Positions 24,697-33,143 of a stretch of 64,000 bases of DNA are shown here, in pieces. The translations under genes and the position numbers were made by a program. Positions within the stretch are counted from its first letter, which is position 1. Each line of letters begins with the position of its first letter. The notes beneath the pieces were generated by a model. That model did no database searches, was not told where the DNA came from, and was given only the letters and a program-made list of their open reading frames with translations. Source of the DNA: Roseomonas genomospecies 6 (lineage in GTDB: Bacteria > Pseudomonadota > Alphaproteobacteria > Azospirillales > Azospirillaceae); the NCBI RefSeq assembly GCF_008365375.1, contig NZ_QOKW01000024.1, positions 1 through 64,000 on the forward strand, written 5' to 3'.

Positions 24697-25257
24697 ATGG
24701 TTCTATCGGCCGAGTTCCTGGGCATGCTTTTGCTGGTCACCAGCGCCGCGGCGCTCGGCCTGTCCATCGTCATCGACGTCGGCCAGGTCACCTCGGAGAA
24801 GGCCCGCCAGACGATGATGATGCGTCAGCACGACCGGAAGAGGGCGGCGCTGGGCGAATGGACGCGCAAGCTGGAACAGCGGCAGGAGGAACTGGCCGCC
24901 TTCCAGGCCCGCGTCAACGAGGCCAACGGGCGACGGCAGAAGGCGCTGTCGGACATCCGGGCGCTGGAACTCACCAAGGTGGAGTTCGTGCACGAACTGG
25001 GCGAGGGCGACGAGGCCAACGGCTTCTGGGTCCGGCTGACCGTGCAGGACGAGTTCCCGTCCATCGAACGGCGCGACGTGATCTTCGCCCGCCAGATCTG
25101 GAGCTACCCCAACGTCGCCCATGTCTGGACGGCCTCCGCCGATCAGGCGGCGGCGATGGCGCGCGCCGTCTTCTCCGTGAAGAACGGCGTCCTGCCGAGC
25201 ATGATCCTCCCGATCGCCCAGGCCCCCGATCCCGACGCGCAAGGGACGGCCGCATGA
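24697..25257 (+). CDS. membrane-anchored coiled-coil hypothetical protein
   Basis: A 186-residue protein with one N-terminal membrane helix (about residues 5-27), then a charged coiled coil (about 35-95) and a small globular C-terminal part. No family recognised. Its TGA overlaps the ATG of the next gene, which has the same architecture. Confidence 0.7.
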   Translation: MVLSAEFLGMLLLVTSAAALGLSIVIDVGQVTSEKARQTMMMRQHDRKRAALGEWTRKLEQRQEELAAFQARVNEANGRRQKALSDIRALELTKVEFVHELGEGDEANGFWVRLTVQDEFPSIERRDVIFARQIWSYPNVAHVWTASADQAAAMARAVFSVKNGVLPSMILPIAQAPDPDAQGTAA

Positions 25258-25865
25258 CCGGAATGATGCTCTATCTCAGCCTCGGGCTGATGGTGCTGAC
25301 GGTGCTGTCCAACCGCTACTGGCGGCGGCAGTTGGAGACCCTGCGCGAAGCCCAGGTCCGCATCCGCGAGAGGATGGAGGAGGTGGGAAAGGACGTGGAG
25401 GACATCGCCACCGCCTACGCCCAGATCGCCCAGCGGCACGCCGACGCCGAAAAACGCGCCGTGAAGGCGGAGCAGGACATGCAGGCCGCGCTGCACGAGC
25501 TGGAGGCGAAACGGACGTCGCCCATCGTCCGCTACCATGTGTTCGACCGGTCCGAACCGCGTCCGGGCCGCTTCTGGGAGGCCGCGGTGCGCCATGTGCC
25601 GACCGACGCCGCGGCCGTGACCGGGCAGCGCGGCTGGGTGGGCATCCGCCGCTGTCTGCTGACCGCCGAAACGGAACGGGACGTGCGCGAGCGCGTTTCC
25701 GCCCGCTACCCGCGCAAGGCGGGATTCCAGGTTTTGGAAGTGGTGCCCTGCCGGCTGGCCGGGCTGGCGGTGAACCGCATCCCCGAACTCAGCACCTTCC
25801 GCCGGTCCGCCCCGGCGGAGGAAACCGCACGCCCTCCCCGCCGGGCCGCCAGCGGCCGCGGATGA
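25254..25865 (+). CDS. membrane-anchored coiled-coil hypothetical protein
   Basis: A 203-residue protein with an N-terminal membrane helix (residues 3-19), a long coiled coil (about 23-85) and a C-terminal globular domain (about 90-180) that ends in a basic, proline-rich tail. No family recognised. Coupled to the preceding gene by ATGA; the pair probably forms a membrane-bound hetero-oligomer. Confidence 0.7.
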   Translation: MTGMMLYLSLGLMVLTVLSNRYWRRQLETLREAQVRIRERMEEVGKDVEDIATAYAQIAQRHADAEKRAVKAEQDMQAALHELEAKRTSPIVRYHVFDRSEPRPGRFWEAAVRHVPTDAAAVTGQRGWVGIRRCLLTAETERDVRERVSARYPRKAGFQVLEVVPCRLAGLAVNRIPELSTFRRSAPAEETARPPRRAASGRG

Positions 25866-25932
25866 GCGCGCCGGCCCGCGGGAAGAGAACAGCGTCCCCC
25901 CTTCCCGCGGACCGCCCGCTTCGGCAGCAGCC

Positions 25933-26802
25933 TCAGCAGTATTTGCGCAGCATGTCGCGGACCTTGTCCGCCATGTCCGGACGCTTCAGCGCGTGGGCCA
26001 GCGTGGCCTCGATGAAGCCGACCTTGTCGCCGCAGTCGTAGCGGGTGCCTTCGAAGCGCAGGCCATGGAAGGGCTGGGTGCCGATCAGCTTGGCCATGGC
26101 GTCGGTGAGCTGAATCTCGTTGCCGGCGCCGCGCTGCTGCTTCTCCAGGTGGTCGAACACCTCCGGCTGCAGGATGTAGCGGCCGATGATCGACAGGGTG
26201 GAGGGCGCCTCCTCCGGCTTCGGCTTCTCGACGAGGCCGCGGACGGTGGCCAGGCGGCCGTCGTCCTTCTCCACGTCCAGGATGCCGTAGCTGCTGGTCC
26301 GCTCGCGCGGGACGTCGACGACGGCGACGACGTTGCCGCCCACCTCGTTGTAGGCGTCCACCATCTGCTTCAGGCAGGGGGTGTCGCCCTGGACGAAATC
26401 GTCGGGCAGGACGATGGCGAAGGGATCGTTGCCGATCACCGCGCGCGCGCACCACACGGCGTGGCCCAGACCCAGCGGAACCTGCTGGCGCGTGTAGAAG
26501 CAGCGGCCCGGCGCGATCTCGCTGTCGCGCACCACCTCGAGGGCGTCCTGCTTGCCGCGCTCCTCAAGGGTGCGGTTCAGTTCCGTGTCGGCGTCGAAAT
26601 GGTCTTCGATGGCGCGTTTGCTGCGGCCCGTGACGAACACGAAATCCTCGATGCCGGCGGCCCGCGCCTCTTCCACGGCATGCTGAAGCAGAGGCCGGTC
26701 AACCAGAGGCAGCATTTCCTTCGGGATCGCCTTGGTGGCCGGCAGAAAGCGCGTACCGAGACCGGCGACGGGGAACACCACCTTGCGCACAGGCTTTCGC
26801 AT
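25933..26802 (-). CDS. galU: UTP-glucose-1-phosphate uridylyltransferase
   Basis: GalU (EC 2.7.7.9) makes UDP-glucose for exopolysaccharide and envelope glycan synthesis. The 289-residue protein has the nucleotidyltransferase signature GLGTRFLPATKAIPKEMLP (residues 14-32), VDRPLLQ, LPDDFV (metal aspartate) and VEKPKPEEAPS. Start at ATG 26802 gives the normal family length; the longer open frame upstream is not coding. Confidence 0.96.
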   Translation of the reverse strand: MRKPVRKVVFPVAGLGTRFLPATKAIPKEMLPLVDRPLLQHAVEEARAAGIEDFVFVTGRSKRAIEDHFDADTELNRTLEERGKQDALEVVRDSEIAPGRCFYTRQQVPLGLGHAVWCARAVIGNDPFAIVLPDDFVQGDTPCLKQMVDAYNEVGGNVVAVVDVPRERTSSYGILDVEKDDGRLATVRGLVEKPKPEEAPSTLSIIGRYILQPEVFDHLEKQQRGAGNEIQLTDAMAKLIGTQPFHGLRFEGTRYDCGDKVGFIEATLAHALKRPDMADKVRDMLRKYC

Positions 26803-26935
26803 TGGGGTTCTCTTGTGGTTGCTTGTGGAAATACTTCGAATATGGAGACGATTCGCGGGTTTGCAAAACGCTCGTCCAGCTTTCTGCCACAGTCGATTCG
26901 GTGACGCAACTCCCCTTCCGTAACCCGGCAAAAGG

Positions 26936-27682
26936 TTAGTTGCGAAGCAGCAAATCCTTCGCTTGGTTGATCTTGGCCGCCAAATAGGTGGACCCCCCAT
27001 GATCTGGGTGCACTTTCATCATCAGCCGTCGGTGTGCGTCCTTTACCTGTTCGGGTGTGGCTCCGGGCGACAGCCCCAGAATCTCATAGGCCTCTTCGCG
27101 GGTCATGGCACCGCCGCCAGGAGCACCGCCGCCACCGGACTGCGATGAGCCTTCCCGATCGGCGGTTTCGTCCCGGTCCGCCTGCCAGTCGGGATGGGTG
27201 CGGTCCAGCCACGCTTCCAGCACGGAGGCCGATTGCGGGTCGTCGCGCCGGCAGTCGCCGAGCAGCACCCTCAGTTGGTCCGGGGTCAACGACTCCAGCG
27301 TCCGCCCGCGCCAGGAGCCGTGCAGCACCTCCCCCGTCATGGCGCCGGTGTCGTGATGCAGCGTCATGCGCAGATACAGCGTCTCGATCCGGGAGGTCTG
27401 CCCGCCTGCGGGGCCGCGGGGCGAAGGGCGCAAGGCGTCGCGCAGCGTCCGCCAGCGGGTGAGCAGCGGAAAAGCCAGCGCTCCCAGCATCATGGCGGTG
27501 CCCAGCCGCCCGGTCAGGGTCAGGACGACGACCGTCACGACGGCCAGCGCGACTCCACCGTAGCGCACCGCGCTGGCCAACGCGCGCGGATCGGCGGACA
27601 GGAAAACGCGGGTCAGCATGGCGAACCCGGCCACCAGCGCGATGCCCAGGAGAAAGTACCCAAACATCCCGCTCTGCCCCAT
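26936..27682 (-). CDS. membrane-anchored J-domain (DnaJ-like) protein
   Basis: A 248-residue protein with two to three N-terminal membrane helices (about 8-24, 42-58, 62-76), a middle region with an [15 protein letters not shown] motif, a glycine-rich linker and a C-terminal J domain (about 190-248) containing the HPD tripeptide (KVHPDHGG). The J domain should recruit DnaK to the membrane. Resembles Tim14/DjlA-like proteins with a C-terminal J domain. ATG 27667 is an alternative start. It follows the VWA gene on the same strand. Confidence 0.88.
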   Translation of the reverse strand: MGQSGMFGYFLLGIALVAGFAMLTRVFLSADPRALASAVRYGGVALAVVTVVVLTLTGRLGTAMMLGALAFPLLTRWRTLRDALRPSPRGPAGGQTSRIETLYLRMTLHHDTGAMTGEVLHGSWRGRTLESLTPDQLRVLLGDCRRDDPQSASVLEAWLDRTHPDWQADRDETADREGSSQSGGGGAPGGGAMTREEAYEILGLSPGATPEQVKDAHRRLMMKVHPDHGGSTYLAAKINQAKDLLLRN

Positions 27683-27778
27683 GGTTTCAAAAATCCGCGC
27701 TATGATGCATGGGAACGGCCTCCGCGTCCCGCTCCGCCTCGTCCTGGCCGACCGCGCCGGCCAACCGTTCCGGACGGC

Positions 27779-28492
27779 CTAGCCATGCCCGACCTGGCTG
27801 GTGAGCAGCCGCACCGCGTCGCCCCGACCGCGGCTGTAATCCTCCAGCGCCGGCCGCCCGCCCGCCGCGTAGACGGCGACCGCGCTCAGCAGATCCTTCA
27901 ACTGCTGGGCGGACGAGCCGTCGAACGGGCAATAGGCCCCTCCGCTCAGCCGGGCGATGGTCTGGAAGGCGCGCTTGGCGATCAGGTCCCCGCGCTCGTG
28001 GAAGATGAAGACCGGCACGCCGAGAAGCCCCAATTGTCCCGCCTGATGGGCGAGCTGGTCGATGTCCTCCTCCATGCAATCGCCGACGAAGACCAGCGCG
28101 TTGACCTTGCGGTCCCGCGTCTGCTTGATGCAGTGCCCCAGCACGCGCCCGATCTGCGTCTGACCGGCCATGCAGGACACCGCGGTCATCCGCCGCAGAA
28201 GGTCCTGCGAATTGCCGACCCACGGGCTGGCCTGGCATTCCCGGAATCCGCGGTAGTAGACGAGCTGGATGTCCAGCCCGCCGAGCCCGGCGGTGGCCTG
28301 GAACATCTCCCCCTGGATCTGGCAGGCGCGGTCCCAGGTGGGCTCCCGGCTGGCGGTGGCGTCCATGGCGAACATCAGCCGCCCGCGCGGCCCCCCCGCC
28401 GCCCGCGGCAACGCCGCCACGCGGCGCAGGAAGTCATCCACCTCGGTCTGCGAGGACCGCTGCTGCGCCGGCAGATGATCGCGTTCCCCCAT
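27779..28492 (-). CDS. von Willebrand factor A domain protein
   Basis: A 237-residue cytoplasmic protein, essentially one VWA domain, with a MIDAS-like DATAS in place of DxSxS (residue ~43), conserved threonine region TQIGRVLGHCIKQ and LVFVGDCMEEDID. The start at 28492 follows GAAGGGGAAC. The downstream J-domain gene, 97 bases away, may be cotranscribed, pointing to a shared chaperone or complex-assembly role; this is inference. Confidence 0.82.
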   Translation of the reverse strand: MGERDHLPAQQRSSQTEVDDFLRRVAALPRAAGGPRGRLMFAMDATASREPTWDRACQIQGEMFQATAGLGGLDIQLVYYRGFRECQASPWVGNSQDLLRRMTAVSCMAGQTQIGRVLGHCIKQTRDRKVNALVFVGDCMEEDIDQLAHQAGQLGLLGVPVFIFHERGDLIAKRAFQTIARLSGGAYCPFDGSSAQQLKDLLSAVAVYAAGGRPALEDYSRGRGDAVRLLTSQVGHG

Positions 28493-28704
28493 CGCCCGTT
28501 CCCCTTCGCGGCGTGACTGTCCATTCAAGAAGATGGGCGGCCTTGTGGAGTTGGTCCAGATGTGGAGTTGGTTCAGATGGAGCCGGTCCAGACCGCTTTG
28601 CGGCTGACGCCTTCCGGGCAACAGGCCATGCGCGGCGTTGGTTCCGCGGCGCAAAACAGCCGCCGGGCTTGCCCCTCCGTCCGCGCCGTGCTTGGGTGGC
28701 GGCC

Positions 28705-29430
28705 ATGAGCGACGCCGGTATGACCCTCACCCCCGCCACGCTGCGCGCCCGAATCCTGCACGAGGACGAGGACGTCTTCATCATCGACAAACCCGCCGGG
28801 CTGGCCGTGCACAAGGCCGGGCGGATCACCGACCATCTGGATCTCTACCTGCCCTTCCTGGCGGAGGCGGACGGCACGCCGCCGCGGCTGGCCCACCGGC
28901 TGGACCGCGACACGGCGGGCTGCCTCGTGCTCGGGCGGTCGCTGCGGGCGCTGAAGCGGCTGGGCGACATGTTCGCCGCCGGCCATGTGGAGAAGACCTA
29001 TTGGGCGGTCAGCGAAGGCGTCCCGGAGGAGGCGGAGGGCGTCATCGACCACCCGCTGCTGAAGCTGCTGATCCCCGGCGCCTGGAACATCGTGACGCAC
29101 CCCACGGGCCAGCCCGCCGTCACCCATTACCGGGTGCTGGGCACCGGCAAGGGGGAAGACGGCGGCGGGCGGGCGTGGCTGGAGCTGAAGCCGCGCACCG
29201 GGCGCACCCATCAGCTTCGCGTCCACAGCGCGGCCATCGGATGCCCCCTGGTGGGAGAACCCTATTACGGCCCGGTGCGCGTGCCGCCGGGAAACCTGCA
29301 TCTGCTGGCGCGGTCGGTCACCTTCACCATGGCCTTCGACCGCCCGCCGGTCACCGCCACGGCCCCGGCCCCGCCGCACATGCGGGACGCGCTGGCCGCC
29401 TGCGGCTGGACCGGGGAACCGGACTGGTAG
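28705..29430 (+). CDS. RluA-family RNA pseudouridine synthase
   Basis: A 241-residue protein with the RluA motif HRLDRDTAGCLVLGRS (catalytic D near residue 72), IIDKPAGLAVHKAG at the N terminus, and LKPRTGRTHQLRVH. No S4 domain precedes the catalytic domain. It converts a uridine in rRNA or tRNA to pseudouridine; which site cannot be told. Start 28705 is one of two close ATGs (28705, 28720). Confidence 0.9.
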   Translation: MSDAGMTLTPATLRARILHEDEDVFIIDKPAGLAVHKAGRITDHLDLYLPFLAEADGTPPRLAHRLDRDTAGCLVLGRSLRALKRLGDMFAAGHVEKTYWAVSEGVPEEAEGVIDHPLLKLLIPGAWNIVTHPTGQPAVTHYRVLGTGKGEDGGGRAWLELKPRTGRTHQLRVHSAAIGCPLVGEPYYGPVRVPPGNLHLLARSVTFTMAFDRPPVTATAPAPPHMRDALAACGWTGEPDW

Positions 29431-29433
29431 GAC

Positions 29434-30546
29434 TCAGCGCCCGACTTCGGTAACACCCTCGGCCAGCCAGACCATGCGGCCAAGCTCCGCGTCGTTGCCG
29501 CGCAGGGCCTTGCCCTTGGCGACCACCGTCCGTCCGGTGTTGTCCTGGATCGGCCCGCGGAAGACGGCGGAGTTGCCGTTGGCGAGCTGCATGCGCGCGG
29601 CGTCCGCGTGCGCCCGCGCCTCCACCCCCACCGCCGGGCCGTAGGCGGTGTTGCGGACGAAGCCCTGGTCGAAGCCGCCCTGGCGCAGATGCTGCCACGG
29701 CTTTCCCGCGGCGATCAGCGAAACGGTCTCGGCGTAGGCCCTCTCCCACGCCCATTCGGCTCCGGTCAGGAAGCCCTGCGGCGCGAAGGCGGAGAGGTCG
29801 GTGTGCAGACCGCAGCACATCAGGCCGTGCGCCTCCGCCACCTCGCAGACCGGGCGCGCGCCGTCGAGCTGAGCGGCGAGTACGTCGGCCCCGCCCTCGG
29901 CCAGGGCGCGGGCGGCTTCGGCAATCTGCTGCGGGGTGGCTGCTTCGCCCACGAAGGCGACGCGCAGCGCGGTGGCGGAATCGGCGCGCCGGGCACCCAG
30001 GGCGAAGGCGTTCACGCAGCGCAGAACATCCGGGGCGGGGTGCGAGGCGACGAGGCCGATGGTCTTCGCCCGGCTGGCGTAGCCGGCGACGATGCCGGAA
30101 ATGTGCTGCGCCTCGTCCAGATAGCCTTCGAAGAAGCCGGTGTTGACCGGCAGGCGGTCGCGGTCCAGCGGCGCGCCGGAGAACAGGAACACCGTGTCGC
30201 GGTGGGCGTCGGCCTGGGCCAGCAGCCCCGGCAGGGCATCCCCGGCGGCGGTGACGATGACGACCCGGCAGCCCTGGGGACCCACCAGCTCCTCCGCCAT
30301 GGCGGCCAGCGTGCCCGCGGCGTTCTCCCGCTCCTCCAGCCGCAGCCCCGGCAGGCCGGCCAGCGCGTGGGCGGCCTCCGCATGGGCCTGGTTGAAGCCG
30401 AAATCCGTACGGTCGCCGCAATAGAGGACGCCGACGCCGAAAGACGGCGCAGCCGCCTGCCCCAGCGCCTGGGGCGCCGTCAGAAGCATGGCCGCCGCCC
30501 CGAAGGATCGGAGGACAGCCCGGCGGTTGTGGGTCGATGTCTTCAT
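29434..30546 (-). CDS. BMP-family periplasmic substrate-binding protein
   Basis: A 370-residue secreted protein with signal peptide (RRAVLRSFGAAAMLLTAPQALG) and BMP fold: GVLYCGDRTDFGFNQAHAEA, FFEGYLDEAQHISGIVAGYAS and GFDQGFVRNTAYGPAVG. Related members bind purine nucleosides. As with the gene at 21322 there is no permease nearby. It is tail-to-tail with the pseudouridine synthase, 3 bases apart. Confidence 0.87.
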   Translation of the reverse strand: MKTSTHNRRAVLRSFGAAAMLLTAPQALGQAAAPSFGVGVLYCGDRTDFGFNQAHAEAAHALAGLPGLRLEERENAAGTLAAMAEELVGPQGCRVVIVTAAGDALPGLLAQADAHRDTVFLFSGAPLDRDRLPVNTGFFEGYLDEAQHISGIVAGYASRAKTIGLVASHPAPDVLRCVNAFALGARRADSATALRVAFVGEAATPQQIAEAARALAEGGADVLAAQLDGARPVCEVAEAHGLMCCGLHTDLSAFAPQGFLTGAEWAWERAYAETVSLIAAGKPWQHLRQGGFDQGFVRNTAYGPAVGVEARAHADAARMQLANGNSAVFRGPIQDNTGRTVVAKGKALRGNDAELGRMVWLAEGVTEVGR

Positions 30547-30618
30547 GCCCGCCTCCCGATGACGGGGGACTATACCCTTCGGATCGTGGTCAAACCAAAC
30601 AATTCCCCTCAATTCCGG

Positions 30619-31086
30619 TCAGAACCGCCCGGAAACCGCCCCCGGGAGCGGGAACGGAAGCGGCAACGGAGCACCGTCCGGCCAACCCAGGAGGTGGCTG
30701 GCGCAATGGCGGCAATCGCTGCTGCCGAAGCCGGGAAGCGGCACGGGAAGGCCGGACAGCGCCGCGACCAGCGCGCATTCGTGGCCGCCCGGAACGGTCC
30801 AGGCGCCCAGCATCCGCCCGGCGCCGGTCAAGCGGTCGATGTGCCAGCGCTCCGTCTTGGCGCGGCGGAAATGGCGGCCCACCCGCGCCCGCAGGCCCCC
30901 CGGCCCCCGCGCGCTGCCGCAATAGAGGTAGCGGCCCGGCGCCAGCACCGTTTCGGGCTTTCCCGGCAGGCAGACGGTCAGGTCCCGGTCCAGCGCGATC
31001 AGCAGGACGTAGGCGCCGGGGACGGGCGGCAGGCTGTCGGGGCCGTCATGGAAGTGAGGAGCGTGGAATTGCGGATCGGAAAGCAT
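30619..31086 (-). CDS. GIY-YIG nuclease-like protein (DUF123)
   Basis: A 155-residue protein matching the DUF123 form of the GIY-YIG fold: GAYVLLIALD, PGRYLYCGSARGPGGLRARVGRHFR, and KTERWHIDRL. These proteins are small, often annotated as endonuclease III-like relatives, with no proven reaction. The C-terminal FGSSDCRHCASHL supplies conserved cysteine/histidine residues. Divergent from bioF. Confidence 0.85.
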   Translation of the reverse strand: MLSDPQFHAPHFHDGPDSLPPVPGAYVLLIALDRDLTVCLPGKPETVLAPGRYLYCGSARGPGGLRARVGRHFRRAKTERWHIDRLTGAGRMLGAWTVPGGHECALVAALSGLPVPLPGFGSSDCRHCASHLLGWPDGAPLPLPFPLPGAVSGRF

Positions 31087-31179
31087 GGTCCCGCCACTCT
31101 ACGCCCTTGGGGCCGTGTGGGCACCCGCATGATTCCGGCCTTTCGCCCCAGCGGCGCGCTCTGCTATCACGCCCGGATC

Positions 31180-32361
31180 ATGTCTCTGCTCGACCCGCTG
31201 TTCCTCCGGCATCTCGACCGCCTCGACCGGCGTCACACGCGCCGCGCGCTGCTGCCCGTCCGTCCGGAGGGGGCGGGGCGCATCCGGCGCGCCGGGCGGA
31301 CCCTGCTGAACTTCTCCAGCAACGATTACCTCGGCCTCGCGTCCCACCCGCTGCTGGTGGAGCGCGCCTGCGGCTGGGCGCGGCGCTGGGGGGCGGGGTC
31401 CACGGCGTCGCGCCTCGTCTGCGGCACGCTGGAGCTTCATGCGGAGGTGGAGACGAAGCTCGCCCGCCTGAAGGGGACGGAGGCGGCGCTGCTGTTCAAT
31501 TCCGGCTGGCAGGCCAACGCCGCCGTCCTGCCCGCCCTGTTCGACCGGGAGCTTCTGGGCGGGGACGCGCTGGTCTTCACCGACCGGTTGAACCACGCCA
31601 GCCTGCATCACGGCTGCGCCGCCGCCGGGGTGCGGCAGATCCGCTTCCGCCACAACGACCTCGACCATCTGGACAGCCTGCTGGCCCAGCGCGCGGGGGA
31701 GCCGGGGACGCGCTTCATCGTGACGGAGAGCGTCTTCAGCATGGACGGCGACCGCGCCGACGTGCCCGCGCTGGCCGCGCTGGCCGAGCGGCACGGCGCC
31801 TTCCTGTTCCTGGACGAGGCGCACGCGACCGGCGTGCTCGGCCCGCGCGGGATGGGGCTGGCGGCGCTGGGCAATGGGCGCGTGGACCTCGCCATGGGCA
31901 CCTTCAGCAAGGCGCTGGGCGGCTTCGGCGCCTATGTGGCGGGGTCGAGGGCGCTCTGCGACTATCTGGTGAACCGCTGCGGCGGGCTGATCTACGCCAC
32001 GGCACTGCCGCCCGCCGTGCTGGGGGCGATGGACGCGGCGCTCGACCTCGTGCCGACGCTGGACGCGGAGCGCGCCCGGCTCCAGGCCATGGCGGAGCGG
32101 CTGCGCACCGCCTTCCACGGGCTGGGAATGAACACGGGCGGGTCGAGCACGCAGATCGTCCCCGCCATCACCGGGGCGGAAGAGGATGCTCTGGCTCTCA
32201 GCCGGCGGCTGGAGGAGCGCGGCATCCTGGGCATCGCCATCCGTCCGCCGACCGTTCCGCCCGGCACCAGCCGCCTGCGCTTCGCCCTGTCCGCCGCCCA
32301 CACGGACGCCGACCTGGAGGCGTTGGCGGGTGCGGTGGCCGATGCCTGGAGCCCGCGATGA
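31180..32361 (+). CDS. bioF: 8-amino-7-oxononanoate synthase
   Basis: BioF (EC 2.3.1.47) condenses pimeloyl-ACP/CoA with alanine, the first ring-building step of biotin synthesis. The 393-residue PLP enzyme shows FSSNDYLGLASHP, LFNSGWQANAAVLPAL, DEAHATGVLGPRG and the PLP lysine K244 in TFSKALGGFG. It opens a five-gene operon and overlaps the next gene by ATGA. No BioR-like TTATMKATAA box is visible upstream. Confidence 0.96.
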   Translation: MSLLDPLFLRHLDRLDRRHTRRALLPVRPEGAGRIRRAGRTLLNFSSNDYLGLASHPLLVERACGWARRWGAGSTASRLVCGTLELHAEVETKLARLKGTEAALLFNSGWQANAAVLPALFDRELLGGDALVFTDRLNHASLHHGCAAAGVRQIRFRHNDLDHLDSLLAQRAGEPGTRFIVTESVFSMDGDRADVPALAALAERHGAFLFLDEAHATGVLGPRGMGLAALGNGRVDLAMGTFSKALGGFGAYVAGSRALCDYLVNRCGGLIYATALPPAVLGAMDAALDLVPTLDAERARLQAMAERLRTAFHGLGMNTGGSSTQIVPAITGAEEDALALSRRLEERGILGIAIRPPTVPPGTSRLRFALSAAHTDADLEALAGAVADAWSPR

Positions 32362-33143
32362 CCGGGCCGCTGTTCGTCCTCGTCCATGGCTGGGGCTTCG
32401 GTCCCGGCGTCTGGGACGGTGTGCGCGCGTCCCTGCCGGAGGCGGAGAGCGTGGCGGTCGACCTGGGCTTCTACGGTCCTCTTATCCCTCTCCCGCCCCG
32501 GGAGAGGGTGCCCGCGGAGCGGGCGGGTGAGGGTCTTGCGAGGATCAAGGCACCGATCCTCGGCGGTACCCTCACCCTCCCGCCGCCGGGCGGCGGGCCC
32601 CTCCCTCTCCCGGGGCGGGAGAGGGGCACTCAAACGCCATGGCCTCGCTCCCGCCCCATCGTCGCAGTCGGTCATTCCTTCGGGGCGCTGTGGCTGCTGC
32701 ACGAGCGGCCCTTCGCCTGGGACGGGCTGGTGCTGGTCAACGGCTTCCCCCGCTTCACCGAGGGCGACGCCTTCGCCCCGGCCACGCCGCGCCGGGTGCT
32801 GGACCGCATGATCGCACGCTTCGACGCCGCGCCGGAGGCGGTCGCCGCGGACTTCCTGCGCCGCTGCGGCTGCGAGGCCCCACCGCCCGAAGGGCTGCAA
32901 CCGGCCCGGCTGGGCGAGGCGTTGCGGGCCTTGCGCGACTGGGACGCCCGCGCGGCGCTGACCGGCCCGGCGCTGGCCCTGGCGGGTGCGCAGGACCCCA
33001 TCGTGCCGCCGGCCATGACCGAACAGGCGTTTCGCGGAATCGACACCGTATGGCACCCCGATGGCGGGCATCTGCTGCCGCTGACGGCACCGGATTGGTG
33101 CGCGGAGCGGATCGCCGCCTTCGCCGCCGGGCTGTCACGATGA
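32358..33143 (+). CDS. bioH: alpha/beta hydrolase, BioH-like, with in-frame repeat insertion
   Basis: A 261-residue alpha/beta hydrolase in the position of BioH, which cleaves pimeloyl-ACP methyl ester. LFVLVHGWGFGPGVWDG forms the oxyanion region, S107 sits in GHSFG, D213 in GAQDPIVPP and H238 in DGGHLLPL, so the triad is intact. Residues about 41-95 (LIPLPPRERVP ... LPLPGRERG) are the translation of a palindromic repeat element and have no counterpart in hydrolases; without them the protein would be about 206 aa. The insertion lies in the loop before the nucleophile elbow. Confidence 0.8.
   Translation: MTGPLFVLVHGWGFGPGVWDGVRASLPEAESVAVDLGFYGPLIPLPPRERVPAERAGEGLARIKAPILGGTLTLPPPGGGPLPLPGRERGTQTPWPRSRPIVAVGHSFGALWLLHERPFAWDGLVLVNGFPRFTEGDAFAPATPRRVLDRMIARFDAAPEAVAADFLRRCGCEAPPPEGLQPARLGEALRALRDWDARAALTGPALALAGAQDPIVPPAMTEQAFRGIDTVWHPDGGHLLPLTAPDWCAERIAAFAAGLSR
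32485..32626 (+). repeat. palindromic GC-rich repeat, copy 2, inside the bioH-like gene
   Basis: A 142-bp copy of the element also seen at 15861-16058 and 37641-37786. It begins CCCTCTCCCGCCCCGGGAGAGGG and ends with the matching CTCTCCCGGGGCGGGAGAGG arm (quoted in part); inner arms GGTGAGGGT and ACCCTCACC are present. It keeps the hydrolase reading frame open. Confidence 0.85.

Noticed and set aside
31087-31179. BioR or BirA operator before bioF
   Set aside because: I looked for TTATMKATAA-like and TTGTAAACC-type sites and saw neither.
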